Source of the DNA: Paracoccus sp041927875
GTDB taxonomy: Bacteria > Pseudomonadota > Alphaproteobacteria > Rhodobacterales > Rhodobacteraceae
Direction: 5' to 3' (one strand)
NCBI RefSeq assembly: GCF_041927875.1
Contig: NZ_JBHFHN010000008.1
DNA length: 64,000 nt
The notes under the pieces were generated by a model that had not been told where the DNA came from, made no database searches, and saw only the letters and a program-made list of their open reading frames with translations. Within the stretch, counting starts at the first letter, position 1, and the number at the start of each line of letters is the position of its first letter. A program made the translations under genes and the position numbers. This document shows, in pieces, positions 48,584 through 56,900 of this stretch.

Positions 48584-49105
48584 TCAGAACGGGATCTCAT
48601 CGTCCTCGATGCTGGCGCGGCCGCCGCCGGTGCTGCCGCCACCGCTGCCACCGCCATAATTTCCGCCCGCGCCACCGCCATAGCCGCGGTCGTCGTCATA
48701 GCCGCCGCCGAAGTTGCCGCCGCCCCCTTGGCCGCCGCCGCTGCCACCGCCATCGCGGCCATCCAGCAGCGTCAGGTTGCCGGTGAAGGGACGCAGCACG
48801 ACCTCGGTCGTATAGCGGTCCTGGCCGGATTGATCCTGCCATTTGCGGGTCTCAAGCTGGCCCTCGATATAGACCTTGCTGCCCTTGCGCAGATATTGCT
48901 CGGCGATGCGCGCCAGGGGTTCCGAAAAGATCGCCACCGAATGCCATTCGGTGCGTTCGCGCCGTTCGCCGCTGTTGCGGTCCTTCCAGCTTTCCGAGGT
49001 AGCGATGCGCAGGTTGCAGACCTTGCCGCCGTTCTGGAAGGTCCGCACCTCGGGGTCGCGCCCCAGATTGCCCACCAGGATCACCTTGTTCACCGAACCC
49101 GCCAT
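48584..49105 (-). CDS. ssb: single-stranded DNA-binding protein
   Basis: 173 aa. N-terminal OB fold: MAGSVNKVILVGNLGRDPEVR, NLRIATSESWKDRNSGERRE, EWHSVAIF and YLRKGSKVYIEGQLETRKWQ. A Gly-rich flexible linker (about residues 117-160) leads to the acidic tip DDEIPF that recruits partner proteins. Forms a tetramer on single-stranded DNA. An imperfect GTTC-N6-GTTC lies upstream but does not meet the N7 SOS-box spacing. Confidence 0.97.
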   Translation of the reverse strand: MAGSVNKVILVGNLGRDPEVRTFQNGGKVCNLRIATSESWKDRNSGERRERTEWHSVAIFSEPLARIAEQYLRKGSKVYIEGQLETRKWQDQSGQDRYTTEVVLRPFTGNLTLLDGRDGGGSGGGQGGGGNFGGGYDDDRGYGGGAGGNYGGGSGGGSTGGGRASIEDDEIPF

Positions 49106-49303
49106 TCTGGCATCCTTCCTTAGTTCCGCCGGGTTCAGGCCCGGCGCGATTCCCTTGTCGCGGCATCATCGCAGCAGATGACTAAATGGCAACCGGTTAA
49201 GGGCCGGTTAAGCGGCGCGGCCCGGCGCGGAGAAAATCCGCCGATCACGCCCCCGTGATGGAACTGCCCCGCCGCAAAAGCTGGCGGCAGGGCGAAGTTC
49301 GGC

Positions 49304-49309
49304 TATAGT
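49304..49309 (+). promoter_or_regulatory. -10 element (TATAGT) of the lytic transglycosylase gene
   Basis: TATAGT stands out in a GC-rich intergenic region 79 bp before the ATG; the -35 (CTGGCG at 17 bp) is weak. Confidence 0.35.
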
Positions 49310-49387
49310 GGCGCAGCAAGGCGGCCGGGACAACCGGCCCGTGCGGGGCCTGCGGAAGGCTGGGGCAACTGACGGAACGAGGTTCGC

Positions 49388-50029
49388 ATGTTCGGCAAGA
49401 TGCGTTCAGGCATGATGATGGCGGTGACGGTTGTGGCGATCGGCGCCATCAGCCTGCCCACGATGGCCGATGCCGAAGGGCTGAAGCTGCGCGGTTCATC
49501 GTCGAAATCGCGGGCGACGGCGTTTTCCAACCAGACGCGGCTGCTGGATAACCGGCTGGCCGCGCAATACAACAATTCGTCGCGTTTGCGGCCCGGTGGC
49601 GCGGGGCAGATGAACCTGCTGGAACAGGCCGCTCCGGTCGTGGCCCCGAACTACAGCGGGCGGTATCGCGGCGTCTATCTGTCGCATGCGCAGGCGGCGG
49701 CGCGCCGTCATGGCATTCCCGAAAACATCTTCCTTCGGCTGGTGCAGCAAGAATCCGGCTGGAACCCGCGCGCGCGGTCGCACAAGGGCGCGACCGGTCT
49801 GGCGCAACTCATGCCCGGCACGGCGCGCAAGCTGGGCGTCGATCCGCATGACCCCCAGCAGAACCTTGAGGGTGGGGCGCGTTACCTGCGCATGATGTAT
49901 AACCGCTTTGGCGATTGGCGGCTGGCGCTTGCGGCCTATAACGCCGGCCCCGAGGCGGTCGCCCGCCACGGCGGCATCCCCCCCTATCGTGAGACGCGCA
50001 ACTATGTGCGCGTCATCCTGGGCAGCTAA
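49388..50029 (+). CDS. lytic transglycosylase, SLT domain
   Basis: 213 aa periplasmic muramidase-like enzyme. Signal peptide (residues 1-29; hydrophobic MMMAVTVVAIGAISLP, cleavage near MADA). A linker of about 75 residues precedes the SLT domain: catalytic Glu in LRLVQQESGWNPRARS, then GATGLAQLMPGTARKLG and the C-terminal ALAAYNAGPEAV. Ends 3 bp from the convergent hemB stop. Confidence 0.92.
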   Translation: MFGKMRSGMMMAVTVVAIGAISLPTMADAEGLKLRGSSSKSRATAFSNQTRLLDNRLAAQYNNSSRLRPGGAGQMNLLEQAAPVVAPNYSGRYRGVYLSHAQAAARRHGIPENIFLRLVQQESGWNPRARSHKGATGLAQLMPGTARKLGVDPHDPQQNLEGGARYLRMMYNRFGDWRLALAAYNAGPEAVARHGGIPPYRETRNYVRVILGS

Positions 50030-50032
50030 GGC

Positions 50033-51043
50033 CTAGCCGTTCATCTCGCGGATCGCCCGCGCCGCCTCGGGCGCGAAATAGGTCAGCACGCCGTCACAAC
50101 CGGCCCGCCGGAACGCCATCAGGCTTTCCAAGATGACCTCGCGCTTCAGCCAGCCGCGTTCGATCGCGCCCATCAGCATCGCATATTCGCCCGACACCTG
50201 ATAGGCATAGGTCGGCGCGCCGAAGGCGTCCTTCACGCGGTGGCAGATGTCCAGATAGGCCATGCCGGGCTTGACCATCACCATATCCGCGCCCTCGGCC
50301 AGATCGCGGGCGATCATCCGCAGGGCCTCGTCGGTATTGGCTGGGTTCATCTGATAGGTCTTCTTGTCGCCCTTCAGCGCGCCGCTGGCGCCGACTGCAT
50401 CGCGGAACGGGCCATAAAAGGCACTGGCATATTTCGCGGCATAAGACAGGATCGCCACATCGCGATGCCCCGCCGCCTCCAGCGCGGCGCGCATCCGCCC
50501 GATCCGGCCATCCATCATGTCGGACGGCCCCAGAATATCCGCCCCGGCCTCGGCCTGCGCCAGGGCCATCTTGACCAGCGCATCGACGGTTTCGTCATTC
50601 ACGATCACGCCGTCGCGCACATAGCCGTCATGGCCGTTGATGTTATAGGGGTCCAGCGCGATGTCGGTCATGATCGCCACATCGGGCACCCGGGCCTTGA
50701 TCGCGCGGATCGTGCGGTTGACGATATTGTCGGGCGACCAGGCCTCGGCGCAATCCTCGGTCTTTTGCGCGGGGTCGGTATAGGGGAACAGGCAGATCGC
50801 CGGGATGCCCAGACTCGCCGCCTCCTCGGCGGCGCGGATGGCACCGTCCAGCGTGCGGCGGCTGACGCCGGGCATCGAGGGGATATGCACATCCGCCCCC
50901 GGCACTTCGGTCACGAAGATCGGCCAGATCAGATCGCCGGTGGTCAGGCGATGTTCCTGCACCAGCTCACGCAGCGCCGGGTTGCGGCGCAGGCGGCGCG
51001 GGCGGGCGGCGGGGAAGGGGGCAAGGATCGGGGTCTGGGGCAT
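50033..51043 (-). CDS. hemB: delta-aminolevulinic acid dehydratase (porphobilinogen synthase)
   Basis: Condenses two ALA into porphobilinogen; 336 aa. The Schiff-base lysines are in LSYAAKYASAFYGPFRDA and MVMVKPGMAYLD. The metal region reads DILGPSDMMDGRIGRMR with Asp in place of the Cys-rich zinc site, so a Mg-dependent enzyme is expected, as in other alphaproteobacteria. FPYTDPAQKTEDCAEAW lies near residue 95. Confidence 0.96.
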   Translation of the reverse strand: MPQTPILAPFPAARPRRLRRNPALRELVQEHRLTTGDLIWPIFVTEVPGADVHIPSMPGVSRRTLDGAIRAAEEAASLGIPAICLFPYTDPAQKTEDCAEAWSPDNIVNRTIRAIKARVPDVAIMTDIALDPYNINGHDGYVRDGVIVNDETVDALVKMALAQAEAGADILGPSDMMDGRIGRMRAALEAAGHRDVAILSYAAKYASAFYGPFRDAVGASGALKGDKKTYQMNPANTDEALRMIARDLAEGADMVMVKPGMAYLDICHRVKDAFGAPTYAYQVSGEYAMLMGAIERGWLKREVILESLMAFRRAGCDGVLTYFAPEAARAIREMNG

Positions 51044-51156
51044 GGCGGTTTCCTTTCGCCCCTATCCCTGACCGATCCCGCGCGCGGGGGCAAGCACGCG
51101 CTTTTCACCGCCGCGCCGGGCGGCTAACCTGCACCGACCCCAGCCCGAGGCCATCC

Positions 51157-51669
51157 GTGACCGCCTTTCACATCCTGTCCGACCTGATCGACACCCGCAG
51201 CTTTGCAAGCTTGTGGTTCTGGCTGTGCCTGTCGGGGATCTGGGTGCTGATCGGGCAAAGCGTGCTGGGGGTGCCGCTGCCGGTGGTGCTGACGGCGCGG
51301 CGCGGGGGCGCGCCGGGGCGGCTGACCGACTGGCTGAGGCTGAGCTTGCCGCGCATCGCGGGCCAGGGCGACAATCTGCCCGCCTGGGCGGGGGGCGCTT
51401 TCGTGCTGACCCTCGCGGCCGTCGCGGGCTTTGGCTATGGCGCGGAAAGCGGGCAGGTCGCCTTTCTGCTGCTTGCGCCGCTCGCGTTGGTCGCGGTTCT
51501 GCGCCGTGGCTTGGCGCGGCGGCTGATGGCTGAGGCGCTGACGGATGAGACGCAGATCGCCCGCCGCCTGATCCGCCACCGCTGGCGTGTGCAGCTGATC
51601 GGCGCGCTGTCGCTGATCGCCACCGCCTTCTGGGGCATGGGGCAACTGGTGCTGCGCGCTTATGGTTGA
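51157..51669 (+). CDS. membrane protein of unknown function
   Basis: 170 aa, GTG start. Three or four hydrophobic helices (around residues 17-42, 83-103, 108-120 and 148-166) separated by basic loops. Related Rhodobacteraceae proteins are, as I recall, sometimes labelled a SufBCD component, but nothing in the sequence or its neighbours (hemB divergent) supports a Fe-S role. It is followed by two inverted copies of the dispersed repeat. Confidence 0.65.
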   Translation: MTAFHILSDLIDTRSFASLWFWLCLSGIWVLIGQSVLGVPLPVVLTARRGGAPGRLTDWLRLSLPRIAGQGDNLPAWAGGAFVLTLAAVAGFGYGAESGQVAFLLLAPLALVAVLRRGLARRLMAEALTDETQIARRLIRHRWRVQLIGALSLIATAFWGMGQLVLRAYG

Positions 51670-51678
51670 CTGCGGACC

Positions 51679-51794
51679 GGGGCGCTGCCCCCCCTCGCCC
51701 TCGACCATGGGCCGATGGGCGTTCGTCGGGGAAAAGGTCCACCGGACCTTTTCCTGACCCTCCTGACCCCGGCGTATCTGGACAAGAAGGAAAG
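51679..51794 (+). repeat. dispersed repeat, long copy after the membrane protein gene
   Basis: GGGGCGCTGCCCC (51679-51691), then AAAAGGTCC-ACC-GGACCTTTT (51733-51753), then ACCCCGGCGTATCTGGACAAGAAGGAAAG in two parts ending at 51794. The AAAAGGTCC hairpin with its TTTT could act as terminator for the upstream gene. Confidence 0.6.
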
Positions 51795-51799
51795 CCGCT

Positions 51800-51862
51800 T
51801 TCTTTCTTGCTGAAATACGCCAGGGGGTGAGCGGCGCAGCCGCGAGGGGGGCAGCGCCCCCC
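51800..51862 (-). repeat. dispersed repeat, inverted copy after pyc
   Basis: Minus strand: GGGGGGCGCTGCCCCCC (51862-51846) directly after the pyc stop, then CACCCCCTGGCGTATTTC and AGCAAGAAAG. Together with the preceding copy it forms an imperfect cruciform about 60 nt long. The GC hairpin probably terminates pyc. Confidence 0.6.
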
Positions 51863-51863
51863 T

Positions 51864-54800
51864 TTACCCCAGTTCCACCAGCAGATCCTTGGCGTCGATC
51901 TGCTGACCGGCGTGAACATGGATCGCGGTCACGGTGGCCGCGCGGTCGGCATGGATGCCGGTTTCCATCTTCATCGCCTCGATGGTCAGAAGCAGATCGC
52001 CCGGCTGCACCTTCTGCCCCACGCTGACGGCCAGCGAGGCAACCGAGCCGGGCATCGGCGCGCCGACATGGCCGGGGTTGGCGCTGTCGGCCTTGGGCCG
52101 GGCGGCCGCAGCGGATTTCACCAGCCGGTTCGGCACCCGCACGGTGCGGGGCTGGCCGTTCAGTTCAAAGAACACCTTTACCTCGCCGTCGTCGGTGGTC
52201 TCACCCACCGCTTGCAGGCGCAGTTCCAGCGTCTTGCCGGGGTCGATTTCGGCGCTGATCTCCTCGCCCGGCTCCATCCCGTAAAAGAAGTTGCGGGTCG
52301 GCAGGGCCCGCACCGGGCCATAGATCTCATGGCGGCTGGCGTAATCGGTGACGACCTTGGGATACATCAGGTAGCCGGCCAGATCCTCATCGTCGATACG
52401 GGCGGGGTCGATGCCGCTGTCGGTGGCCAGCCTGGCGCGGGCGGCGGCCAGATCGGTATCCGGCAGGCCCTCGGCGGGGCGACGGGTCAGCGGGGCCTCG
52501 CCCTTCAGCACCTTTTGCTGGATCCCCTCGGGCCAGCCGCCGGGCGGTTGGCCCAGATTGCCGCGCATCATGTCGACCACGCTGTCGGGGAAGGCGACAT
52601 CGGTGGCCGGGTCTTCGACCTGTTCGCGCGACAGCCCCTGCGCCACCATCATCAGCGCCATGTCGCCCACCACCTTGGAAGACGGCGTAACCTTCACGAT
52701 GTCACCGAACATCTGGTTCACCTCGGCATAGGCCGCCGCGACTTCGTGCCAGCGGTCCTCCAGCCCCAGGCTGCGGGCCTGCGCTTTCAGGTTGGTGAAC
52801 TGGCCACCAGGCATTTCATGCAGCCAGACTTCGGATGCCGGGGCCTCAAGCCCGCTTTCAAAGGCGGCATATTGATCGCGGACCTGTTCCCAATAGGCCG
52901 AGATCGCGCGGATCGCGGCGGGGTCCAGCCCGGTGTCGCGGTCGGTGTTGCGCAGCGCCTCGACAATCGAGCCAAGGCACGGCTGCGAGGTGCCGCCCGA
53001 CAGCGCGTCCATCGCCGCGTCGATCGCATCGGCCCCGGCCTCGGCAGCGGCCAGCACCGTGGCGCCTGCCAGCCCCGACGTGTCATGCGTGTGGAAATGG
53101 ATCGGCAGGCCGACTTCATCCTTCAGCGCGCGGATCAGGGCGCGGGCGGCGGCGGGTTTCAGCAGGCCCGCCATGTCTTTCAGGCCAAGGATATGGGCGC
53201 CCGCCGCCTCCAGCTCCTTGCCCATGGCGACGTAATAATTCAGGTCGTATTTGCTGCGGCCCGGGTCAAGGATATCGCCGGTATAGCAGATCGTGCCTTC
53301 GCAGATCTTGCCGGTCTCGATCACCGCATCCATGGCGACGCGCATGTTTTCGACCCAGTTCAGGCTGTCGAACACGCGGAAGATGTCGACCCCGGTTTCG
53401 GCTGCCTGCTTGACGAAGAACCGCACGACGTTATCGGGATAGGTGGTATAGCCCACCCCGTTCGCACCGCGCAGCAGCATCTGTGTCAGGATGTTGGGCA
53501 TGGCCGCGCGCAGGTCGCGCAGGCGCTGCCAGGGGCATTCCTGCAAGAAGCGATAGGCCACGTCAAAGGTCGCCCCGCCCCAGCATTCGACGCTGAACAG
53601 CCCCGGCAACAGGCTGGCATAGGCGGGGGCGACGCGGATCATGTCGATCGACCGCATCCGTGTGGCCAGCAGCGACTGATGCCCGTCGCGCATCGTCGTG
53701 TCGGTGATCAGCAGGCGCTGCTGGGCGGCCATCCAGTCGGCCACGCCCTTGGCTCCCCGGTCCAGCAGGATCTGCCGAGTGCCCGCGGGCGCGTCATGCG
53801 GATGGGACGGCGGGCGCGGGGTCTTCAGCGCCTCGGCCGGGCGGGGGCGGCCCGCCGTCTCGGGGTGGCCGTTGACGGTGATGTCGGCCAGATAGGTCAG
53901 GATCTTGGTCGCCCGGTCGCGCCGCGCCTTGAAGGCGAACAGGTCCGGCGTCGTGTCGATGAACTTGGTCGTATAGGTGTCGTTCAGAAACACCGGATGT
54001 TTCAACAGGTTGATCACGAAGTCGATATTCGTGCTGACCCCGCGCACGCGGAACTCGCGCAGGGCGCGGTCCATGCGGGCGATGGCCTGGCCGGGGGTTT
54101 GCGCCCAGGCGGTGACCTTGACCAGCAGGCTGTCATAATAGCGGGTGATGACCCCGCCGGAATAGGCGGTGCCGCCATCCAGCCGGATGCCCATGCCGGT
54201 GGCCGACCGATAGGCGGTGATGCGGCCATAATCGGGGATGAAATTGTTCTGCGGGTCTTCCGTCGTCACCCGGCATTGCAGCGCATGACCCGACAGGGCG
54301 ATGTCGCCCTGTGCGGCATGGCCGGTGGCCTCGGCCAGCGTCGCGCTTTCGGCAATGCGGATCTGGCTTTGCACGATGTCGATGCCGGTCACTTCTTCGG
54401 TGACGGTATGTTCCACCTGAACGCGCGGGTTCACCTCGATGAAATAGAACTGCTGGCTGTCCATATCCATCAGGAACTCGACGGTGCCTGCGTTCTGATA
54501 GCCCACGGCGCGGCCGATCTTCAGCGCCAGTTCGCAGACCTCGGCGCGCTGTGCCTCTGTCAGATAGGGGGCGGGCGCGCGTTCGACGACCTTCTGGTTG
54601 CGGCGCTGCACGGTGCAGTCGCGTTCAAACAGATGGTAAAGCCCGCCATGCAGGTCGCCCAAAAGCTGCACCTCGACATGGCGGGCGCGCAGGATCATCT
54701 TTTCCAGATAGCCCTCGCCATTGCCGAATGCGGCTTCGGCCTCGCGGCGGCCCTCGCGGATCTTGGTTTCCAGTTCCTCGGGGCCGTTGATCGGGCGCAT

Positions 54801-55316
54801 CCCGCGCCCGCCGCCGCCCCAACTGGCCTTCAGCATCAAGGGATAGCCGATGGCGGCGGCCTGGTCGCGGATTGCGGCCATGTCATCGCCCAGCACCTCG
54901 GTCGCGGGGATCACCGGCACCCCCGCCGCGATGGCGACCCGGCGCGCCGACGCCTTGTCGCCAAGTGCGCGCATCGTATCGGCGCGCGGGCCGATGAAGG
55001 TGATGCCCGCTGCCGCGCAGGCATCGACGAAATCGGGGTTCTCCGACAACAGCCCATAGCCCGGATGGATCGCATCGGCGCCCGATTCCTGCGCCACCCG
55101 GATGATCTCGGGGATCGAAAGATAGGCGCCGACCGGGCTTAGCCCCTCGCCGATGCGATAGGCCTCATCGGCCTTGAAGCGGTGCAGGCCCAGCTTGTCT
55201 TCCTCGGCATAGACGGCGACCGTCTTTTTGCCCAGCTCGTTGGCGGCGCGCATGACGCGGATGGCGATCTCGCCGCGGTTTGCGATCAGGATCTTGGCAA
55301 AGGGGGTGGTGGTCAT
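51864..55316 (-). CDS. pyc: pyruvate carboxylase
   Basis: ATP-dependent anaplerotic enzyme making oxaloacetate; 1150 aa single chain. Order: biotin carboxylase (KILIANRGEIAIRVMRAA, SWGGGGRGMRPI, FIEVNPRVQVEHTVTEE), carboxyltransferase (ITDTTMRDGHQSLLATR, HFHTHDTSGLAG), the tetramerisation/allosteric part, and the biotin carrier with the biotinyl Lys in EAMKMETGIHA. The ATG at 55316 matches the family; the frame stays open upstream into trkH but is not coding. Divergent from trkH. Confidence 0.97.
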   Translation of the reverse strand: MTTTPFAKILIANRGEIAIRVMRAANELGKKTVAVYAEEDKLGLHRFKADEAYRIGEGLSPVGAYLSIPEIIRVAQESGADAIHPGYGLLSENPDFVDACAAAGITFIGPRADTMRALGDKASARRVAIAAGVPVIPATEVLGDDMAAIRDQAAAIGYPLMLKASWGGGGRGMRPINGPEELETKIREGRREAEAAFGNGEGYLEKMILRARHVEVQLLGDLHGGLYHLFERDCTVQRRNQKVVERAPAPYLTEAQRAEVCELALKIGRAVGYQNAGTVEFLMDMDSQQFYFIEVNPRVQVEHTVTEEVTGIDIVQSQIRIAESATLAEATGHAAQGDIALSGHALQCRVTTEDPQNNFIPDYGRITAYRSATGMGIRLDGGTAYSGGVITRYYDSLLVKVTAWAQTPGQAIARMDRALREFRVRGVSTNIDFVINLLKHPVFLNDTYTTKFIDTTPDLFAFKARRDRATKILTYLADITVNGHPETAGRPRPAEALKTPRPPSHPHDAPAGTRQILLDRGAKGVADWMAAQQRLLITDTTMRDGHQSLLATRMRSIDMIRVAPAYASLLPGLFSVECWGGATFDVAYRFLQECPWQRLRDLRAAMPNILTQMLLRGANGVGYTTYPDNVVRFFVKQAAETGVDIFRVFDSLNWVENMRVAMDAVIETGKICEGTICYTGDILDPGRSKYDLNYYVAMGKELEAAGAHILGLKDMAGLLKPAAARALIRALKDEVGLPIHFHTHDTSGLAGATVLAAAEAGADAIDAAMDALSGGTSQPCLGSIVEALRNTDRDTGLDPAAIRAISAYWEQVRDQYAAFESGLEAPASEVWLHEMPGGQFTNLKAQARSLGLEDRWHEVAAAYAEVNQMFGDIVKVTPSSKVVGDMALMMVAQGLSREQVEDPATDVAFPDSVVDMMRGNLGQPPGGWPEGIQQKVLKGEAPLTRRPAEGLPDTDLAAARARLATDSGIDPARIDDEDLAGYLMYPKVVTDYASRHEIYGPVRALPTRNFFYGMEPGEEISAEIDPGKTLELRLQAVGETTDDGEVKVFFELNGQPRTVRVPNRLVKSAAAARPKADSANPGHVGAPMPGSVASLAVSVGQKVQPGDLLLTIEAMKMETGIHADRAATVTAIHVHAGQQIDAKDLLVELG

Positions 55317-55353
55317 CGGGGGCCTCCTGCGTTGGCGCGAACCGGGCGGCGGC

Positions 55354-55381
55354 AGCTTAACGATGCCGCGCTGCGGCGCAA
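55354..55381 (-). promoter_or_regulatory. putative pyc promoter
   Basis: Minus-strand TTGCGC (55381-55376) and TAAGCT (55359-55354), 16-bp spacer, 38 bp before the ATG. Confidence 0.45.
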
Positions 55382-55445
55382 GGGGCCGGGCCGCAAGACG
55401 CGACCAAAGGCCGGGGCCGCTTGACAGGATCGGGGCGCGCGGCCC

Positions 55446-56900
55446 ATGCCTGTCGCCATGGACCTGCGCCCTGTCGCCAATGTGATCGGAAAACTTGTGG
55501 CCGCGATGGGGTTGGCCATGCTGGCGCCGCTGATCGTCGACGCGGCGCGCGGCGATCCGCATTGGCAGGCGTTTCTGGGCGCGATGGTGGTGACGGTGCT
55601 GGCCGGAGTGCTGCTGACGGTGGCCACGCAAGGCGGGGAAAAGTCGCTGAATCTGCGGCAGAGTTTCGTGCTGACCACGGGCGTCTGGCTGGTGCTGCCA
55701 GCGGTGGGCGCGCTGCCCTTCGTGCTGGGCGCGCCCTATGTCAGCCCGACCGACGCCTATTTCGAGGCGATGTCGGGCCTGACCACCACCGGTGCCACTG
55801 CCTTCCCGGCGCTGGACGTGCTGCCCTGGGGCACGAATCTGTGGCGCGCGATCCTGCAATGGCTGGGTGGCCTGGGGATTCTGGTCGTCGCGCTGATCTT
55901 TCTGCCGGTGATGCGGGTCGGCGGGATGCAGTTCTTCAAATCCGAGGGCTTCGACACCCTGGGCAAGATCCTGCCCCGCGCCATGGACATCAGTTCCGAG
56001 ATGACGCGCATCTATGTGGTGCTGACGGTGGCCTGCGGCTTCACCTATCTGGCGCTGGGGATGACGCCCTTTGACGCGCTGATCCATGCGCTGACAACCA
56101 TGTCGACGGGCGGTTTTTCCAATCATGACGCCAGTTTCGCGGGCTTCATCGGGCCGAACGAATATGCGGCGGCGCTGTTCATGGTGCTGGCCTCCGCGCC
56201 CTTCATCCGCTTTGTGCAGGTGCTGAAGGGCGACCCGCTGCCCTTGTGGCGCGACGTGCAGCTGCGGGCCTATCTGCGCTGGATCGGATATGCGGTGGCG
56301 ATCATCACCGCCTACCGCCTGATCCGGCATGAGGACGCCTTTTGGCCCACCCTGCGCGAGGCGGTGTTCAACGTCACCTCATCCTTTTCCGGCACGGGTT
56401 TTGTGTCGGCGGATGTGCTGGCCTGGGGGCAGCTGTCCTTTGTGGTGATGATCGTTGTCGGATTGATCGGCGGCTGCACGAACTCGACCGGCTGTTCGGT
56501 CAAGGTGTTTCGGTATCAGATCCTGTTTCAGGCGGTGCGCAGCCAGATCGGGCGGATGCACAGCCCGCATCGCATCCTTCCGGTGCGCTATGACGGGCAG
56601 GTGGTTCAGGCCTCGGTCATCGATTCGGTGATGGCCTTCGTGTCGATCTTTTTCCTGACCTTCGGTCTGCTGATCGTGGCGCTGTCGCTGGTCGGGCTTG
56701 ACCCGTTCACCGCCTTCGTCGCGGCCTGGACGTCGATCGCCAATGTCGGGCTGATCTGGGGGCCTGGGCTGACGGCGAACGGATCGGTGGCCGATTTCCC
56801 GGTGGCGGCGAAATGGCTGATGATCCTGGGCATGTTCCTGGGCCGGCTGGAACTGCTGTCGGTGCTGGTCCTGCTGCTGCCGCGTTTCTGGCGCGACTAG
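55446..56900 (+). CDS. TrkH family potassium uptake protein
   Basis: 484 aa K+ channel-like subunit with four M1-P-M2 repeats. Filter segments with conserved Gly appear in SGLTTTGATAFP, TMSTGGFSNHDASF, SFSGTGFVSAD-like and TSIANVGLIWGPG. It needs a TrkA-type regulatory partner, not seen here. The start may be 55446 or the ATG at 55458 (MDLRPVANVIG), which resembles relatives more; a TTGACA at 55421 would then give a very short leader. Stop overlaps the next, convergent gene by 4 bp. Confidence 0.9.
   Translation: MPVAMDLRPVANVIGKLVAAMGLAMLAPLIVDAARGDPHWQAFLGAMVVTVLAGVLLTVATQGGEKSLNLRQSFVLTTGVWLVLPAVGALPFVLGAPYVSPTDAYFEAMSGLTTTGATAFPALDVLPWGTNLWRAILQWLGGLGILVVALIFLPVMRVGGMQFFKSEGFDTLGKILPRAMDISSEMTRIYVVLTVACGFTYLALGMTPFDALIHALTTMSTGGFSNHDASFAGFIGPNEYAAALFMVLASAPFIRFVQVLKGDPLPLWRDVQLRAYLRWIGYAVAIITAYRLIRHEDAFWPTLREAVFNVTSSFSGTGFVSADVLAWGQLSFVVMIVVGLIGGCTNSTGCSVKVFRYQILFQAVRSQIGRMHSPHRILPVRYDGQVVQASVIDSVMAFVSIFFLTFGLLIVALSLVGLDPFTAFVAAWTSIANVGLIWGPGLTANGSVADFPVAAKWLMILGMFLGRLELLSVLVLLLPRFWRD

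Noticed and set aside
49126..49139. GTTC-N6-GTTC upstream of ssb as an SOS (LexA) box
   Set aside because: The alphaproteobacterial LexA site is GTTC-N7-GTTC; the spacing here is one base short and the site lies within the leader, so I do not call it.
55317..56330. N-terminal extension of pyruvate carboxylase into the trkH region
   Set aside because: The normal family start MTTTPFAKILIANRG is at 55316 and the upstream frame is a shadow of trkH.
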